A stretch of DNA of 64,000 nt, taken from Bosea sp. Tri-49 (GTDB lineage Bacteria > Pseudomonadota > Alphaproteobacteria > Rhizobiales > Beijerinckiaceae). A program made the position numbers and the translations under genes. The notes beneath the pieces are model-generated. The model did no database searches. It had not been told where the DNA came from and saw only the letters and a program-made list of their open reading frames with translations. Location: positions 1,426,001 through 1,490,000 of the forward strand of contig NZ_CP017946.1 in assembly GCF_003952665.1 (NCBI RefSeq). Direction: 5' to 3'. This document shows, in pieces, positions 7,792 through 15,593 of this stretch; the stretch's first letter is position 1; the number at the start of each line of letters is the position of its first letter.

Positions 7792-9749
7792 AGGATGCGC
7801 CTCGTGCCGGCGCGCGGCGGCCCGCGCATCACCTCGCCGCGCTCGACCGTTCGGATCACGGTCTGGGTGAAGTGGTTCATCGCCGCGTATTCTGCGAAGA
7901 AGCGATCAAGCACGGCGCCAAGCAGGAAGACGCCGCTGCCCTCGAAGGCCTTCTCGTCGAGCAGGACCGTGATCTCGAGCCCGCGGGCAGCGCCAGTTCC
8001 GGCCCGCTGCGGGAAACGCCGGATCACGGGGCGGCTGTCGACACTCTTGATGCCGCGGATGCGGCGCTCGGTGGCACTGTCGGCAAGGTCAGCGAAGAGC
8101 GAGAGCATCTCGCGCAGTGCCTCGGCATTCTCGCCGGCGCCACGCTGGACGAGGCCGAGATGGTTGAGGCTGAGCATGTTGATCAGCCGCCAGGCAACCA
8201 CGCCCGTGCTCGCCATCTCGGAACGCAGCCTGAGCTGCGAGACGATCGGCTCGCGCGGCGGGGTTGGCCCAGCGAGGCAGGTCACGTCGAGCACGACATT
8301 GTCGATCAGGCGGAAATCGGCCCCACCAGTGCCGGTTGGCAGATGCTCGGTGAGGTGTCGGTTGGAGCACAGAGCCCGGACGCTGAGCTCGGCGACAGAG
8401 GCGGCATCGGAGACCGTCGCCGGCTCGTAGAGCGAGATGAAGATCTCGGTGCCAGTATAGTCGGACGCCCTGCCCTCGCGCCGCTCGGCCGTCGAGCGGC
8501 GGCGCGGCAAGCGCCGGTGCGTATAGAGCAGGCCCTGCGTCGGCGAGGCGCCATCCGGCGAGGAATAGAGTGGGTGGACCGGCTGCTTGTCCCGCCCCCC
8601 GGTATAGTGCGCATAGACCTCGAGGATCGAATGCGGCTCATAATCGAGCATGCGGCTGCGATCGGGCACGACATGATATTCGTGCTCGTTCTTGCGAACC
8701 GGGATGCGGTCGGTGGTCTTCTCGAACAGGTTCACCGCCGGGGCGGCATAGAGTGCGAACATCTGGCGCTGCACCGCAGCCGGCAGGCGCGTGTTGACCT
8801 CGTCGAAGACAAAGATCACGTCGACCGTCTTGGCCTTGAGCCGCGACATCACCTTGTCGAGACCGGCCAGCTTGAAGCCGAGGAATTTGCGCGGAAACCA
8901 GAACTGCTCACGCAGTAGGTCGAATCCGCGGAAAATCCGCGTGTCGGCCGGCAGCAACGCGTCGTCCTCATCGAAGCCGATCTGTTCGACCGAGCATTCC
9001 GCGCCCGACAGCACGACAGGATCGCCGAACTCGTCGAGGTAGCGAAAATAGACGCCGAGGCGGTCACCGAAGATCTGCTCGTAGAGTGCGATCGCGTCCG
9101 CCTCGGTGCCGAGAAGATGGATTGTGAGTTCGCGGGTCTTGCAGCCGGCGAACCAGCTCGCCGGTTGCTTCTTGGCCTCCTCCGGCGACGGCTCCTCCGT
9201 CGGGTCGGCGGCAACGCGGTGCGTCAGCGACAGGCGCAGGCCCGAGAGTACCCGCCCGTCGGCTGGTAGCCCTAGCGCCTGCAGCGGCCCCGGCGCCGCG
9301 ATGTACTCGGCGGAGGCGACGTCAAACGGCCAGAGCGTCACGGCCGAGCCAAGCCGATAGCGGCAGGCGACCCGCCGGTCGCGCTCGACGTAAGTTGCGT
9401 CGAGATAAGAGCCGCGCGGCACCTCGACACCGTCGCGCAGGGCCGGGTCGCCGTAGATCGGCGCAATTCCGGCGAGAAGGGCCGATGGGGTTGGCGCGAG
9501 GTAATTCGGGATGAGCTGCTCAAGTAGATTGTTGGTGAATTCCGGGAATTCGTGCTTGAGCTTGAGCTGGACTCGCGCGGCGAGGAAGGCAGCGCCTTCG
9601 AGCAAGCCGGCGACCATCGGGTCCATGCGCTCGCCGACCAGTCCGCCGAGCCGTTCGGCGATCCCGGGATATTCCTCGGCAAACTCTTTCGTATGCTCGG
9701 TGAAGAGCCGGAGTTCGCGATTGTAGAAGTCGAGGAATTCCTGGTTCAT
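7788..9749 (-). CDS. tssF: T6SS baseplate protein TssF
   Basis: Largest component of the baseplate wedge (VasA/ImpG family), working with TssG, TssE and TssK. The 653-residue protein begins MNQEFLDFYNRELRLFTEHTKEFAEEYPGIA in outline, followed by the conserved DPMVAGLLEGAAFLAARVQLKL and FTNNLLEQLIPNYLAPTPS blocks. The C-terminus carries the family region around HFTQTVIRTVERGEVMRGPPRAG. It starts 7 bases after the tssE stop, overlaps tssG by 4 bases, and is undisturbed. Confidence 0.96.
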   Translation of the reverse strand: MNQEFLDFYNRELRLFTEHTKEFAEEYPGIAERLGGLVGERMDPMVAGLLEGAAFLAARVQLKLKHEFPEFTNNLLEQLIPNYLAPTPSALLAGIAPIYGDPALRDGVEVPRGSYLDATYVERDRRVACRYRLGSAVTLWPFDVASAEYIAAPGPLQALGLPADGRVLSGLRLSLTHRVAADPTEEPSPEEAKKQPASWFAGCKTRELTIHLLGTEADAIALYEQIFGDRLGVYFRYLDEFGDPVVLSGAECSVEQIGFDEDDALLPADTRIFRGFDLLREQFWFPRKFLGFKLAGLDKVMSRLKAKTVDVIFVFDEVNTRLPAAVQRQMFALYAAPAVNLFEKTTDRIPVRKNEHEYHVVPDRSRMLDYEPHSILEVYAHYTGGRDKQPVHPLYSSPDGASPTQGLLYTHRRLPRRRSTAERREGRASDYTGTEIFISLYEPATVSDAASVAELSVRALCSNRHLTEHLPTGTGGADFRLIDNVVLDVTCLAGPTPPREPIVSQLRLRSEMASTGVVAWRLINMLSLNHLGLVQRGAGENAEALREMLSLFADLADSATERRIRGIKSVDSRPVIRRFPQRAGTGAARGLEITVLLDEKAFEGSGVFLLGAVLDRFFAEYAAMNHFTQTVIRTVERGEVMRGPPRAGTRRIL

Positions 9750-9755
9750 GAGGCG

Positions 9756-10304
9756 TTATCTATTCTTGATCGCGATCTTGCCGGTATCGAGCTCGACATC
9801 GGCGACGAACTGTACCGGAATGTTGAGCGGCTCGCAGTTGAGATCGGCGCGCACGACGAAGCGGATCTTCAACTCCGCCTTGTCGAGCCCCTCGTCGCGC
9901 TCGACCACGATCGACTGCTTCAGCAAGCGCGGCTCGTAGGCGAGCAGGACCTGGGCAAGTTCGTCCTTGATCGCGCCGACCCGGTATTCGTCGATCGACT
10001 TGTTCTGGATATCGGGAAAGCCGTGGTTGAGCACGGAGCGGCGTACATGCTCGTGGCGCGACAGATCAGTGGACGAGCCGAAATTGATCGTGTTGACCAG
10101 GGCCTCGAGATCAAGCGCGATTTCCTGGCGGAGCTTGCTTTCGGTGATCGCGGCCCGCGGCGCGGCGCGGCGGCCGGCCACCACCCGCTCGCCACCAGCG
10201 TCACGCAAGTCGAGATGGACCTTGGCGTCCTTGCTGCGATGCGCCTCACGGAAGGCGAACATCAGCGGCGGACGCAACCGGTTCTTCGCCTTGGGGTCAA
10301 CCAT
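9756..10304 (-). CDS. tssE: T6SS baseplate protein TssE (gp25-like)
   Basis: Small wedge protein of the gp25/lysozyme-like family that nucleates sheath assembly with TssF and TssG. The 182-residue protein has the family core around RSVLNHGFPDI and IKDELAQVLLAYEPRLL, ending in the strand-rich segment with CEPLNIPVQFVADVELDTG. ATG at 10304 is followed by a basic N-terminus (VDPKAKNRLRPPLMFAF). It lies 133 bases after hcp and 6 bases before tssF, in the minus-strand T6SS operon. Confidence 0.93.
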   Translation of the reverse strand: MVDPKAKNRLRPPLMFAFREAHRSKDAKVHLDLRDAGGERVVAGRRAAPRAAITESKLRQEIALDLEALVNTINFGSSTDLSRHEHVRRSVLNHGFPDIQNKSIDEYRVGAIKDELAQVLLAYEPRLLKQSIVVERDEGLDKAELKIRFVVRADLNCEPLNIPVQFVADVELDTGKIAIKNR

Positions 10305-10437
10305 ATGCGCATTCCCGAACGCGGTTACTCAAAGCGATGGACTCCCGGCGATCGCTGCCATGATCGCCAGGAGCCCGCTCGAAGCCGAATACTGCGCCGG
10401 CCAGGCCCGTTGAAGCGAGCCCGGCCGCAGCAGCATC

Positions 10438-10920
10438 TTACTCCTTGTTTTCCTTGAGGTTCCAGGTTCCGGTCGAGGTCGCGCCGAGCGAACCGTCCTT
10501 GTTCTGGACCTTGTACTCGAACTTGATCTTGGAGAAGTTCAGCGAGAACTGGTCGGTCGGAACCGGGTTTCCGCCGGTCGAGTCGCCGGACTGATAGCTC
10601 GACACCAGCAGGTCCTCGAGCGTGACCTTGTAGAACTCCTGCTGCTCCTTGCCCTGCTTGCGGACAAAGAGGACAGCCTTCTTGATGTGGTCGCCGGTGG
10701 CGCACTTCAACATCAGCACCGGCGAAGCCTTGCTGACATTGGCAGTGCAGTGCAGGTCCTGGTAGCTGGCCTTGCCGGCGCCGCCGCCATGTCCGGCTGC
10801 GTGTGTGCCGGAGTTGCTGACGCCCCAGGAGAAGGATTCGATTTCGATCGTCTCCTTGTGCTTGGAATCCTGGCTCTCGCCTTTGACGCCGTCGATCTCT
10901 AAGAGAAAGTCGCTTGCCAT
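10438..10920 (-). CDS. hcp: T6SS tube protein Hcp (TssD)
   Basis: Forms the hexameric rings of the inner tube that is expelled with VgrG; also chaperones small effectors. The 160-residue protein begins ASDFLLEIDGVKGES and contains IEIESFSWGVSNSGTH, then the KASYQDLHCTANVSKASPVLM loop and the C-terminal FEYKVQNKDGSLG, all typical of Hcp1. ATG at 10920 is chosen because GGAG, lying 7 bases upstream, would be inside the coding region if the in-frame ATG at 10932 were used. No C-terminal effector extension is present. Gaps of 155 and 133 bases on its two sides suggest that it may have its own promoter or a processed transcript. Confidence 0.96.
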   Translation of the reverse strand: MASDFLLEIDGVKGESQDSKHKETIEIESFSWGVSNSGTHAAGHGGGAGKASYQDLHCTANVSKASPVLMLKCATGDHIKKAVLFVRKQGKEQQEFYKVTLEDLLVSSYQSGDSTGGNPVPTDQFSLNFSKIKFEYKVQNKDGSLGATSTGTWNLKENKE

Positions 10921-11075
10921 GGTGCTCTCCAATGGTTGGCTGTTTCAGGGTGATTTGGGCATAGAACTCGCGTCGCCTGGAGAGCTCCCCCCATGCGTCG
11001 CCACTCTCCCTGCGCGGCAAGCGCAGGGCCAACTATCGTCCTGGATGTCCTGCGCGCTGGCGGCGCGCCCGGGCC

Positions 11076-12578
11076 TCAGGTCTTGGGCGCCGGCAGGCGC
11101 GAGACGAGGCTCAGACCGATATCCATGCCCTCGAGCTGGAAATGCGGCCGGAGGTAGAACTTGGCCGAATAATAGCCGGGGTTCTCCTCGTCCTCGAAGA
11201 CGTCGATGCGCGCTTCGGACAGGGGCTTGCGCGCCTTCGTCTCCTCGCTGGAGTTCAGCGGATCGCCGTCGACATACTCGGTGATCCACTCCTGCAGCCA
11301 GCGACGCAGGGGTTCGCGCTCCTTGTAGGAGCCGACCTTGTCGCGCACCATGCACTTCAGATAGTGCGCAAAGCGCGACACGGCGAACATGTAGGGCAGA
11401 CGCGAGGACAGGTTGTCGGAGGCCGTCGCAGCAACGCCGTCTGGCCCGAAGAAGGCCTTGGGCTTGTAGAGCGACTGCGCTCCGATGAAGGCCGCCTTGT
11501 CCGTGTTTTTGCGATGGATCAGCGGGATCAATCCGGACTTGGCCAGCTCCGCCTCGCGGCGATCGCTGATCGCGATCTCGGTCGGGCACTTCAGGTCGAC
11601 GCCACCGTCATCCGTCGGGAAGGTGTGGGTCGGCAGGTTCAGAACCTCGCCGCCCGACTGGACGCCGCGGATGCGGGTGCACCAGCCATACTCCTTGAAG
11701 GCCCGGTTGATGTTGACCGCCATCGCATAGGCGGCGTTCATCCAGGCGTATTTCTCGCCCTTGTGACCGTCGGTGTCCTCCTCAAAGGCGAACTCCTCGA
11801 CCGGCTCCGACTTCGCCCCGTAGGGAACCCGCGCGAGGACCCGCGGCAGGCACAGGCCCACATAGCGGGAGTCGGCGGCGTCGCGCAGGCCCTTCCAGGC
11901 CGCGTAGTCCGGCGTGTCGAAGACCTTGCCGAGATCGCGCGGATTGGAGAGCTCCGTCCAGGAGTCCATGCCCATCAGCGTCGGATCGGCGCCGGTGAAA
12001 AGCGGGGCATGGGCGGCGGAGGCGACCTTCGACAGATCACGCAGCAGCTGCACGTCCGCCGGGACGTGGCTGAAGTGGTAGTCGCCGACCAAGGCACCGA
12101 AGGGCTGGCCGCCGAGCTGTCCGAATTCCTGCTCGTAGATCTGCTTGAAGAGCGGGCTCTGATCCCAGCGGGCGCCGGGATAGGTCTTCAGATTGCGGTA
12201 GAGCTCGCTCTTGCCGACATTCATCACCTTGATCTTCAACTGCGAGTCGGTCTCGGAGTTGAAGACGAGGTAGTTGAGGCCGCGCCAGGCGCTCTCGAGC
12301 TTCTGGAACTCCGGCGCGTGCAGCACCTCGTTCATCTGCTCGCTGAGCTTAGCATCGAGCCGGGCGATCATCTCCTCGATGGTATCGAGCACGTCGCCCT
12401 TGATCAGCGTCTGGTCGGCGAGCGCCTGGTTGACCAGGGTCGCAACCGCATTCTCGACCTCGCTCGCCGCCCGTTCGGTCTTCGGCTTGAAGCTCTGCTT
12501 CAGGAGCGCCGAGAAGTCATCGACCTCGCGGACTTCTGCAGTCTCTGTGCCGGGTTGTTTGATCTGTGCTTCCGCCAT
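11076..12578 (-). CDS. tssC: T6SS contractile sheath large subunit TssC
   Basis: With TssB forms the contractile sheath (VipB/ImpD family). The 500-residue length is typical. N-terminal segments include DFSALLKQSFKPKTERA and the conserved HAPEFQKLESAWRGLNYLV. The middle has YHFSHVPADVQLL and AHAPLFTGADPTLMGM; the C-terminal domain ends FYLRPHFQLEGMDIGLSLVSRLP, the family hallmark. Start at 12578 follows 11 bases after tssB. Intact. Confidence 0.97.
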   Translation of the reverse strand: MAEAQIKQPGTETAEVREVDDFSALLKQSFKPKTERAASEVENAVATLVNQALADQTLIKGDVLDTIEEMIARLDAKLSEQMNEVLHAPEFQKLESAWRGLNYLVFNSETDSQLKIKVMNVGKSELYRNLKTYPGARWDQSPLFKQIYEQEFGQLGGQPFGALVGDYHFSHVPADVQLLRDLSKVASAAHAPLFTGADPTLMGMDSWTELSNPRDLGKVFDTPDYAAWKGLRDAADSRYVGLCLPRVLARVPYGAKSEPVEEFAFEEDTDGHKGEKYAWMNAAYAMAVNINRAFKEYGWCTRIRGVQSGGEVLNLPTHTFPTDDGGVDLKCPTEIAISDRREAELAKSGLIPLIHRKNTDKAAFIGAQSLYKPKAFFGPDGVAATASDNLSSRLPYMFAVSRFAHYLKCMVRDKVGSYKEREPLRRWLQEWITEYVDGDPLNSSEETKARKPLSEARIDVFEDEENPGYYSAKFYLRPHFQLEGMDIGLSLVSRLPAPKT

Positions 12579-12589
12579 GGCCGCCTCGC

Positions 12590-13126
12590 TTACCCGTTGC
12601 CGTCCTGCTTGTTATCGTCAGCTGGCTTTTCGCCGAGCTTGTCCTTCAGCGCCGCCATCAGATTTGGATCGGAGAGCAGGGCCTTGAGCTGGTCGCTGGC
12701 CGCAACCTTGCCGTCCATGTAGCGCAGCAGGTTGGCGAGCTGCTCGCGCGCCTCCAGCAGCTTGGCGGTCGCCGGAATCTGACGAGCGATCGCAGCCGGG
12801 CTGAAATCGTCGAACTTCTTGAATTTCAGCGAAACCGAGAGCTTGTCGCCGCCCTCGCCACCGAGCTTGTTCGGCACGGCGAAAGCAGCACCCGGGGAGA
12901 TCGCGGCCATGCGCTGGTCGAAATTGTCCATGTCGACGTCGAGGAACTTGCGCTCGCCGATATCGGACTTCTCGACTTCGGAGGCATTGCCGGAGAGATC
13001 GGCGAGGACGCCCATGACGAAGGGCAGCTCGATCTTCTGATCCGCATTGTAGGGATCTTCATAGGTGATGTGGACGCGCGGCGGCCTGTTGCGGCGAATG
13101 AATCTCTGCCCTGAATCTCCGGCCAT
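12590..13126 (-). CDS. tssB: T6SS contractile sheath small subunit TssB
   Basis: Pairs with TssC in the sheath (VipA/ImpB family) and carries the N-terminal half of the interface recognised by ClpV in some systems. The 178-residue protein has GQRFIRRNRPPRVHITYEDPYN, the core IELPFVMGVLADLSG and the LSVSLKFKKFDDFSPAAIARQIP segment. The C-terminal PADDNKQDGNG tail is hydrophilic. ATG at 13126 is preferred over an upstream in-frame start at 13159 because AAGGGG lies upstream at about 9 bases. A 225-base gap separates it from tssA, and a dyad lies in that gap. Confidence 0.95.
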   Translation of the reverse strand: MAGDSGQRFIRRNRPPRVHITYEDPYNADQKIELPFVMGVLADLSGNASEVEKSDIGERKFLDVDMDNFDQRMAAISPGAAFAVPNKLGGEGGDKLSVSLKFKKFDDFSPAAIARQIPATAKLLEAREQLANLLRYMDGKVAASDQLKALLSDPNLMAALKDKLGEKPADDNKQDGNG

Positions 13127-13223
13127 GACGGCGCCCCTTCCTCTAGAGGCATCACGCAAGGACAGCGCGATACCACGCTAACGATCCAGCTCGCTATACC
13201 ATACACACTTGCCAATCGCTTGA

Positions 13224-13240
13224 CAGTTCTCTTCGAACTG
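13224..13240. promoter_or_regulatory. Operator-like dyad upstream of tssB
   Basis: Perfect inverted repeat CAGTTC-N5-GAACTG (17 bases) in the 225-base gap between tssA and tssB, about 100 bases before the tssB start. It could bind a dimeric regulator controlling the sheath genes. No matching regulator is encoded nearby and no clear promoter boxes were found beside it. Confidence 0.35.
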
Positions 13241-13351
13241 CGCGAATCGGCGGCGGCAGAGTTCAGCCAGCCCGACTTTGCAGATGGATGACGTTATCCG
13301 CATCCACCGAACGAATGAGGCGCGACGGTCCGTTATCGGGCCGACGCGACG

Positions 13352-14884
13352 CTATTCGTCGCTGCTCTGCCTTATGCCGACTTCAGGGAGGATATCGCTC
13401 AGCAGCGACAGAAAATCCTGCTGCGCCAGCGCACAGGCCTTGTCCATCAGCAAGGGGACCGGATTGGACGGCTCGGCATGGCGGTAGAAGGCAGCCACCG
13501 ACTTCATCCGGGCGATCGCCTCGGCGCGGTTTGCGACGATCATCGCAGGCACACCTGCAGCCGCCGCGGGCCTTTTTGGCTCGAGCTCGGGCTCGGGCTC
13601 AGCCTCCGGCTGTGCGTCTTCTGTCCAGTCGTCCGCGCTTTCCGACGTCTCCGCCTCGGACTCTCCAGCATCGTTGGCCGGCTCGTCCTCTGCGCCACTG
13701 TCCTCATCATCGCCGGATGAGGAATTGTCGTCGTCGCCGCTGTCATCATAGCCGCTACTGTCGTCGTAGCTGCTGCTCTCGTCCTCACTGCCGCCGTCGT
13801 AGCCGTCACCACCCAGACGCTCGAGCGGCAGCTGATATTTCGTGTCGTCACCGATTTCGAGCATCGCCTTGTCGACATGCTCCGGGAACATGATCTGGAT
13901 GACCTCGATCAGCGACTTTCCGATCAGGCGTTGCGCCTGCCCGATCAGGAGCACAGCGGGGCTCGACGGCTCGACCCGCCGGAAATAGGTGAGACAGCCG
14001 GTGAGCGCAGCCTGCGCCTCGGCAACGGAGGCGCAGGCTCCGGCCGGGACGGCCACTGCAGCGACCATGACCGTGCCGCCGGTGCCGCCTGGCACCTCGA
14101 CGGCGACGACACCTTGCTGAGCCGGCGCACGTCTTTCGAGCGCGGCCTCGAGGAAGGTGATGATCTGCCCGACCAGCCCCGCCAACCGCGGGAAGGTCAC
14201 CGCCTGGTCGGCACCGAGGTGCTCGCTCCAGATCGCACGCAGCCGCAAGAGTGCGTCGCGGATCGCCGTCACGTGGCCGAGCATCGCCGTCAGATCGGAG
14301 ACCTCGGCTTCCTTCAGAGCGGCAGCAATACCGCCGGCATCGGGATGCTGCTCGTCCTCGCTGGCACGCAGCTCGCCCAAGGCGATGAGCTGGCTACGGA
14401 ACATCACCGGCCCCAGCCGCTTGCTGGTGAAGACCGGAGCATGCTGCAACGGCAGGACGATGGTGGCGTTTTCGTCGAGCCCCTGCAGGGCGACTTCGCG
14501 CATGATGAAGTCGCCGTCCTCGGCCCTGGGATAGATCTCCTCCCAATACTCGCCAAGGTAGCTCGTAATCAGCCCGAGGCAGGCTGCAAAGCCGGGGATG
14601 TCGCGATTGAGGAGGCAGAGCTTGCCGGCGAGGACGAAGCCGCGCAGATCGCGGCTCTGTTTCAGAATCTTGCCGAGATCATCGAAAGCAGCTGGAAAAT
14701 CGATCGCGCTGCGATCGAAGGAAACCTGCCGCCCATCGTCCTCGCGACGGAAATAGGAGGTCGGCAGCGCCACTTCCAGGCGCCCCAGCACATTCATGAA
14801 ATCCGCCTCGGCGTCCGGATCGGGACCGCAGGGGTCGTCGGCCGAAACCGGCTTCGCCAGGTCAGCGAAATTGAGCGCAGCCAT
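13352..14884 (-). CDS. tssA: T6SS assembly cap protein TssA with acidic linker and repeated C-terminal motif
   Basis: TssA proteins prime and cap sheath-tube polymerisation at the baseplate or distal end. The 510-residue protein has the ImpA_N domain at its start: FADLAKPVSADDPCGPDPDAEADF, SRDLRGFVLAGKLCLLNRDIPGFAACL and YLGEYWEEIYPRAEDGDF. The motif EPSSPAVLLIGQAQRLIGKS...PEH follows in the third quarter. An extremely acidic Asp/Ser/Glu/Gly linker covers about residues 355-438. After it comes a second copy of the same motif (AEPSNPVPLLMDKACALAQQ...LPE) at the C-terminus. The linker and duplication are unusual for the family. It is 47 bases after the OmpA-like gene and probably in the same operon. 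Confidence 0.93.
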   Translation of the reverse strand: MAALNFADLAKPVSADDPCGPDPDAEADFMNVLGRLEVALPTSYFRREDDGRQVSFDRSAIDFPAAFDDLGKILKQSRDLRGFVLAGKLCLLNRDIPGFAACLGLITSYLGEYWEEIYPRAEDGDFIMREVALQGLDENATIVLPLQHAPVFTSKRLGPVMFRSQLIALGELRASEDEQHPDAGGIAAALKEAEVSDLTAMLGHVTAIRDALLRLRAIWSEHLGADQAVTFPRLAGLVGQIITFLEAALERRAPAQQGVVAVEVPGGTGGTVMVAAVAVPAGACASVAEAQAALTGCLTYFRRVEPSSPAVLLIGQAQRLIGKSLIEVIQIMFPEHVDKAMLEIGDDTKYQLPLERLGGDGYDGGSEDESSSYDDSSGYDDSGDDDNSSSGDDEDSGAEDEPANDAGESEAETSESADDWTEDAQPEAEPEPELEPKRPAAAAGVPAMIVANRAEAIARMKSVAAFYRHAEPSNPVPLLMDKACALAQQDFLSLLSDILPEVGIRQSSDE

Positions 14885-14931
14885 GCCCCCTCACCGTTGG
14901 TCGAGTATGTCGGGGCTCGGCCGCCAGGCCG

Positions 14932-15477
14932 TCATTCCACCTGCAGCCGTGTCTCGACCCGGCGATTATCGGCAGAGAACTTGTCGGCGACAACGGGCTT
15001 GGTCTGGCCAAGGCCGCGCGGGACGAGTTTGGCGGTATCGACGCCGCGCTCGCTCAGATAGCGCACGACCGCCTTTGCCCGGCGCTCCGACAGGCTCAGA
15101 TTATAGTCGGCTGTGCCGCTGGCGTCGGTGTGTCCTTCGACCAGGAAGCTGCTCGCCGCGAGTTGCGGGTCCTTTAGCGCCTTGGCGAACTCGTCGAGGT
15201 TCAGCTTCGCCTCCGACTCGAGCACATCGGAATTGTACTTAAACTTGACGATGAGATCGAAGGCGCTGGCCGGCTTCACGACGTGACCGGCCTTGTTACA
15301 TTCGGCTTCGGTGCCGACGCACAAGCCACGCGAAACACCGAGATTCGGCGTCGCGGGCCCGAAGTGCTTGACGATGTCATCCGCCTTGTAGGCCTGCGCC
15401 TGCGCGGAAAGTGGCGACAGCGCGCAGAAGCCTGCTGCAAGAGCGGCACTAACCATGACAAGGGCCTGCTTGCGCAC
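14932..15477 (-). CDS. OmpA-family peptidoglycan-binding protein next to the T6SS genes
   Basis: A 181-residue exported protein. It has an N-terminal signal peptide (ALVMVSAALAAGFCALSPLSAQA, cut near residue 26) and a short spacer. An OmpA C-terminal domain follows, with VEGHTDASGTADYNLSLSERRAKAVVRYL and ADNRRVETRL as the peptidoglycan-binding signature. The start is GTG at 15477: a strong AGGAGG lies 8 bases upstream, whereas an upstream in-frame ATG (15576) would give a long unsupported N-terminus. Position at the head of the minus T6SS operon, divergent from vgrG, suggests a cell-wall anchoring role comparable to TagL-type proteins, but general outer-membrane duty is also possible. Confidence 0.87.
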   Translation of the reverse strand: MRKQALVMVSAALAAGFCALSPLSAQAQAYKADDIVKHFGPATPNLGVSRGLCVGTEAECNKAGHVVKPASAFDLIVKFKYNSDVLESEAKLNLDEFAKALKDPQLAASSFLVEGHTDASGTADYNLSLSERRAKAVVRYLSERGVDTAKLVPRGLGQTKPVVADKFSADNRRVETRLQVE

Positions 15478-15593
15478 GGTCTTCCTCCTGTTTAGGTTCG
15501 CTGAGGCGGTTGAAGATTGACGGCGCAAATTATGGCTCGCAGCGCTTGCTGAGTCAATAGTCGTTTCTTGCCGCAACCCATGAGGTCTGGTTG

